From positions 372,001 to 436,000 of the forward strand of contig NZ_MACF01000046.1 of NCBI RefSeq assembly GCF_001884045.1: 64,000 nucleotides of DNA, written 5' to 3'. Every line of letters starts with the position of its first letter. The stretch's first letter is position 1. The stretch is from Bacillus mobilis (lineage in GTDB: Bacteria > Bacillota > Bacilli > Bacillales > Bacillaceae_G). The notes beneath the pieces are model-generated. The model was given only the letters and a program-made list of their open reading frames with translations. It was not told where the DNA came from and ran no database searches. The translations under genes were made by a program, and so were the position numbers. Shown in pieces: positions 62,048 through 64,000 of the stretch.

Positions 62048-64000
62048 AATTTGCAAGTGTAATTGTTGATGTACCTGCACGTCAGACAGATCGACCATTT
62101 GATTATATTATCCCTAAAAAGTGGGAAGATATTGTCCAGACAGGCATGCGTGTAGTAGTTCCATTTGGCCCAAGGAAATTGCAAGGCTTTATTATTGGGA
62201 TCAAAGATTCGGCTGAAGTAGAAAGTAAGAAATTAAAGACAATCCATGAAATATTAGATGTAACACCAGTTTTAAACGAGGAATTATTAAAGCTTGGATA
62301 TTGGCTTACAAGCGAAACGTTATGTTATATGATTTCAGCCTTTCAAGTCATGCTTCCAACGGCGATAAAAGCGACGTATAAAAAGCGTCTACAACTTCGT
62401 AAACAAGAAGAAGTAGCACCTGAACTACTGTTTTTATTTCAGGACAAAGAAGCGATAGATTGGGAAGTTATTGAGACGCAGCCACATCTATACCGCACGA
62501 TTCAACAAGAAATTAAAAATGGCACGATTGAAGTTGTTTATCAAGTAAAAGATAAAGTGCAAAAGAAGAAACAAAGAGTCGTCCAACCGGAGTTGCCAGA
62601 AGATAAATTGGAATTAGCAGCATTTGAACTGAAAAGTAAAAAACAACAAGATGTACTCTATTATTTTGTGGAAAATTATAAAAGTGTGCCGTTGAAAGTG
62701 ATAACAGAAGAGTTGCAAATAACAGATGCTCCGATTAAAGCACTTGTTAAAAAAGGGATAATCTCAGAAAAGTATGTGGAAGTATATCGGAATCCGTATG
62801 ACGATGATGATTTTGAACAAACGAAACCATTCCCACTTACGGAGGAACAAAAGCAAGTTATTACACCGATTTTATCATCAATTACAAATGAAACTTACAA
62901 TCCATTTTTACTATATGGTGTTACAGGAAGCGGAAAAACAGAAGTGTATTTACAATCTATAGCAGCGGTACTCGCGAAAGGGAAAGAAGCTATTGTGCTT
63001 GTTCCTGAAATTGCACTAACGCCTCAAATGGTAGATCGTTTTAAAGGCAGATTTGGCTCGCAAGTTGCGGTTCTTCATAGTGCGCTGTCTGTTGGAGAAA
63101 AATATGATGAATGGCGTAAGATTTTAAGAAAAGAAGTGAAAGTTGTAGTTGGTGCACGTTCAGCCGTATTTGCACCTTTTGAAAATTTAGGGATTATTAT
63201 TATTGATGAGGAGCACGAATCGAGCTATAAGCAAGAAGATAATCCGAGGTATCATGCAAGGGATGTAGCTGTGTGGAGGGGACAATATCATAAATGTCCT
63301 ATTGTTCTTGGTAGTGCAACACCGACACTTGAATCGTTTGCAAGGGCGAAAAAAGGTGTGTATGAATTACTAACGATGGAAAAACGTATGAACGAACAAG
63401 CTTTACCAACAGTAGAGATTGTTGATATGCGTGAGGAACTTCGTGACGGGAATCGTTCAATGTTTTCGAAGGCATTGCATGAAAAAATAGCAGATCGATT
63501 AGAAAAGAAAGAACAGATGGTGCTCTTTTTAAATAGAAGAGGTCATTCTACATTTGTTATGTGCCGTGATTGCGGGTATGTTGTACAATGTCCGCATTGT
63601 GATATCTCGCTGACATATCATAAAATGAACCATCGTTTAAAATGTCATTATTGCAGTCACGAAGAGAATATGCCGACTGAGTGTCCTGCTTGTCAAAGTA
63701 CATATATTCGTTTCTTTGGTACAGGTACACAAAAGGTAGAAGAAGAAATTACAAAACTATTTCCAGAGGCACGAGTCATTCGAATGGATGTAGATACGAC
63801 AAGTCGCAAAGGAATGCATGAAAAATTATTAAAGGCGTTCGGGGAAGAAAAAGCAGATATACTACTTGGAACACAAATGATTGCGAAAGGATTAGATTTT
63901 CCTAAAGTAACGCTTGTCGGGGTTTTAACTGCAGATACGATGCTTCACTTACCTGATTTTCGAGCGAGTGAAAAGACGTATCAGTTATTGACGCAAGTAA
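62044..64000 (+). CDS. priA: primosomal protein N' (replication restart helicase PriA), 3' end beyond window
   Basis: About 652 codons are present of an expected 800; the frame is open to the right edge. PriA reloads the replication machinery at stalled forks. N-terminal 3'-DNA-binding domain (MKFASVIVDVPARQTDRPFD), winged helix, helicase lobe 1 with YGVTGSGKTEVYL (about 294-306) and IIIDEEHESSYKQ (about 391-403), the GSATPTLES motif (about 425-433), and a zinc module with CRDCGYVVQCPHC, CHYC and CPAC (about 508-560). The start ATG 62044 overlaps the coaBC TGA. No disruption is seen in the visible part. Confidence 0.95.
   Translation, partial: MKFASVIVDVPARQTDRPFDYIIPKKWEDIVQTGMRVVVPFGPRKLQGFIIGIKDSAEVESKKLKTIHEILDVTPVLNEELLKLGYWLTSETLCYMISAFQVMLPTAIKATYKKRLQLRKQEEVAPELLFLFQDKEAIDWEVIETQPHLYRTIQQEIKNGTIEVVYQVKDKVQKKKQRVVQPELPEDKLELAAFELKSKKQQDVLYYFVENYKSVPLKVITEELQITDAPIKALVKKGIISEKYVEVYRNPYDDDDFEQTKPFPLTEEQKQVITPILSSITNETYNPFLLYGVTGSGKTEVYLQSIAAVLAKGKEAIVLVPEIALTPQMVDRFKGRFGSQVAVLHSALSVGEKYDEWRKILRKEVKVVVGARSAVFAPFENLGIIIIDEEHESSYKQEDNPRYHARDVAVWRGQYHKCPIVLGSATPTLESFARAKKGVYELLTMEKRMNEQALPTVEIVDMREELRDGNRSMFSKALHEKIADRLEKKEQMVLFLNRRGHSTFVMCRDCGYVVQCPHCDISLTYHKMNHRLKCHYCSHEENMPTECPACQSTYIRFFGTGTQKVEEEITKLFPEARVIRMDVDTTSRKGMHEKLLKAFGEEKADILLGTQMIAKGLDFPKVTLVGVLTADTMLHLPDFRASEKTYQLLTQV

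Overview
The window is an AT-rich Firmicute chromosome segment. Gene order and near-verbatim protein matches from memory (BshC, MurB, PyrK, Gmk, FtsZ) point to the Bacillus cereus group. It is core chromosome: I see no insertion sequence, prophage, CRISPR array, rRNA or tRNA gene. Transcription is mostly rightward, with a leftward accessory block at about 47.2-52.3 kb.

Layout. (1) 1-6.2 kb: ylbM (leftward, cut by the window edge), ylbN-rpmF, rsfA, an acetyltransferase, a frameshifted small gene, panE and bshC. (2) 6.5-23.1 kb: the division and cell wall (dcw) cluster rsmH-ftsL-pbpB-spoVD-murE-mraY-murD-spoVE-murG-murB-divIB-ftsA-ftsZ. The usual first gene, mraZ, is absent. (3) 23.4-26.0 kb: the sporulation sigma cluster spoIIGA-sigE-sigG. 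(4) 26.2-30.2 kb: ylmC, pgeF, ylmE, sepF, ylmG, ylmH, divIVA. (5) 30.2-35.3 kb: T-box-controlled ileS, a ylyA-like gene, lspA, ylyB. (6) 35.3-47.2 kb: the de novo pyrimidine operon pyrR-pyrP-pyrB-pyrC-carA-carB-pyrK-pyrD-pyrF-pyrE with three PyrR attenuators. (7) 47.2-53.9 kb: accessory genes: a YjjG-like HAD phosphatase, small membrane proteins, an unassigned permease, a DinB-like protein, an M24 peptidase and an LprI-like lipoprotein. (8) 54.0-64.0 kb: rqcH, a calcium-type P-ATPase, yloC, remA, gmk, rpoZ, coaBC and priA (cut by the right edge).

The genes work together as follows. Region 2 makes lipid II (MurE, MraY, MurD, MurG, MurB) and the divisome (FtsL, PBP2B, DivIB, FtsA, FtsZ, with SepF and DivIVA in region 4). 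SpoVD/SpoVE and SpoIIGA/SigE/SigG reuse this locus for sporulation. Region 6 encodes all six steps to UMP plus uracil uptake, under feedback by PyrR.

I found no wholly new multi-gene system. The most interesting signals are small and regulatory. ylbM has no canonical start codon that keeps its catalytic HNGH motif; an AUA at 1141 fits best. The divergent ylbM and ylbN promoters share their -35 region. A 14-bp hairpin buries the spoVD start codon. A hairpin-masked leader peptide is coupled to murE. The sigG Shine-Dalgarno is sequestered, and the spoIIG promoter has a 22-bp spacer. mraZ is missing, and a small gene upstream of panE appears frameshifted.
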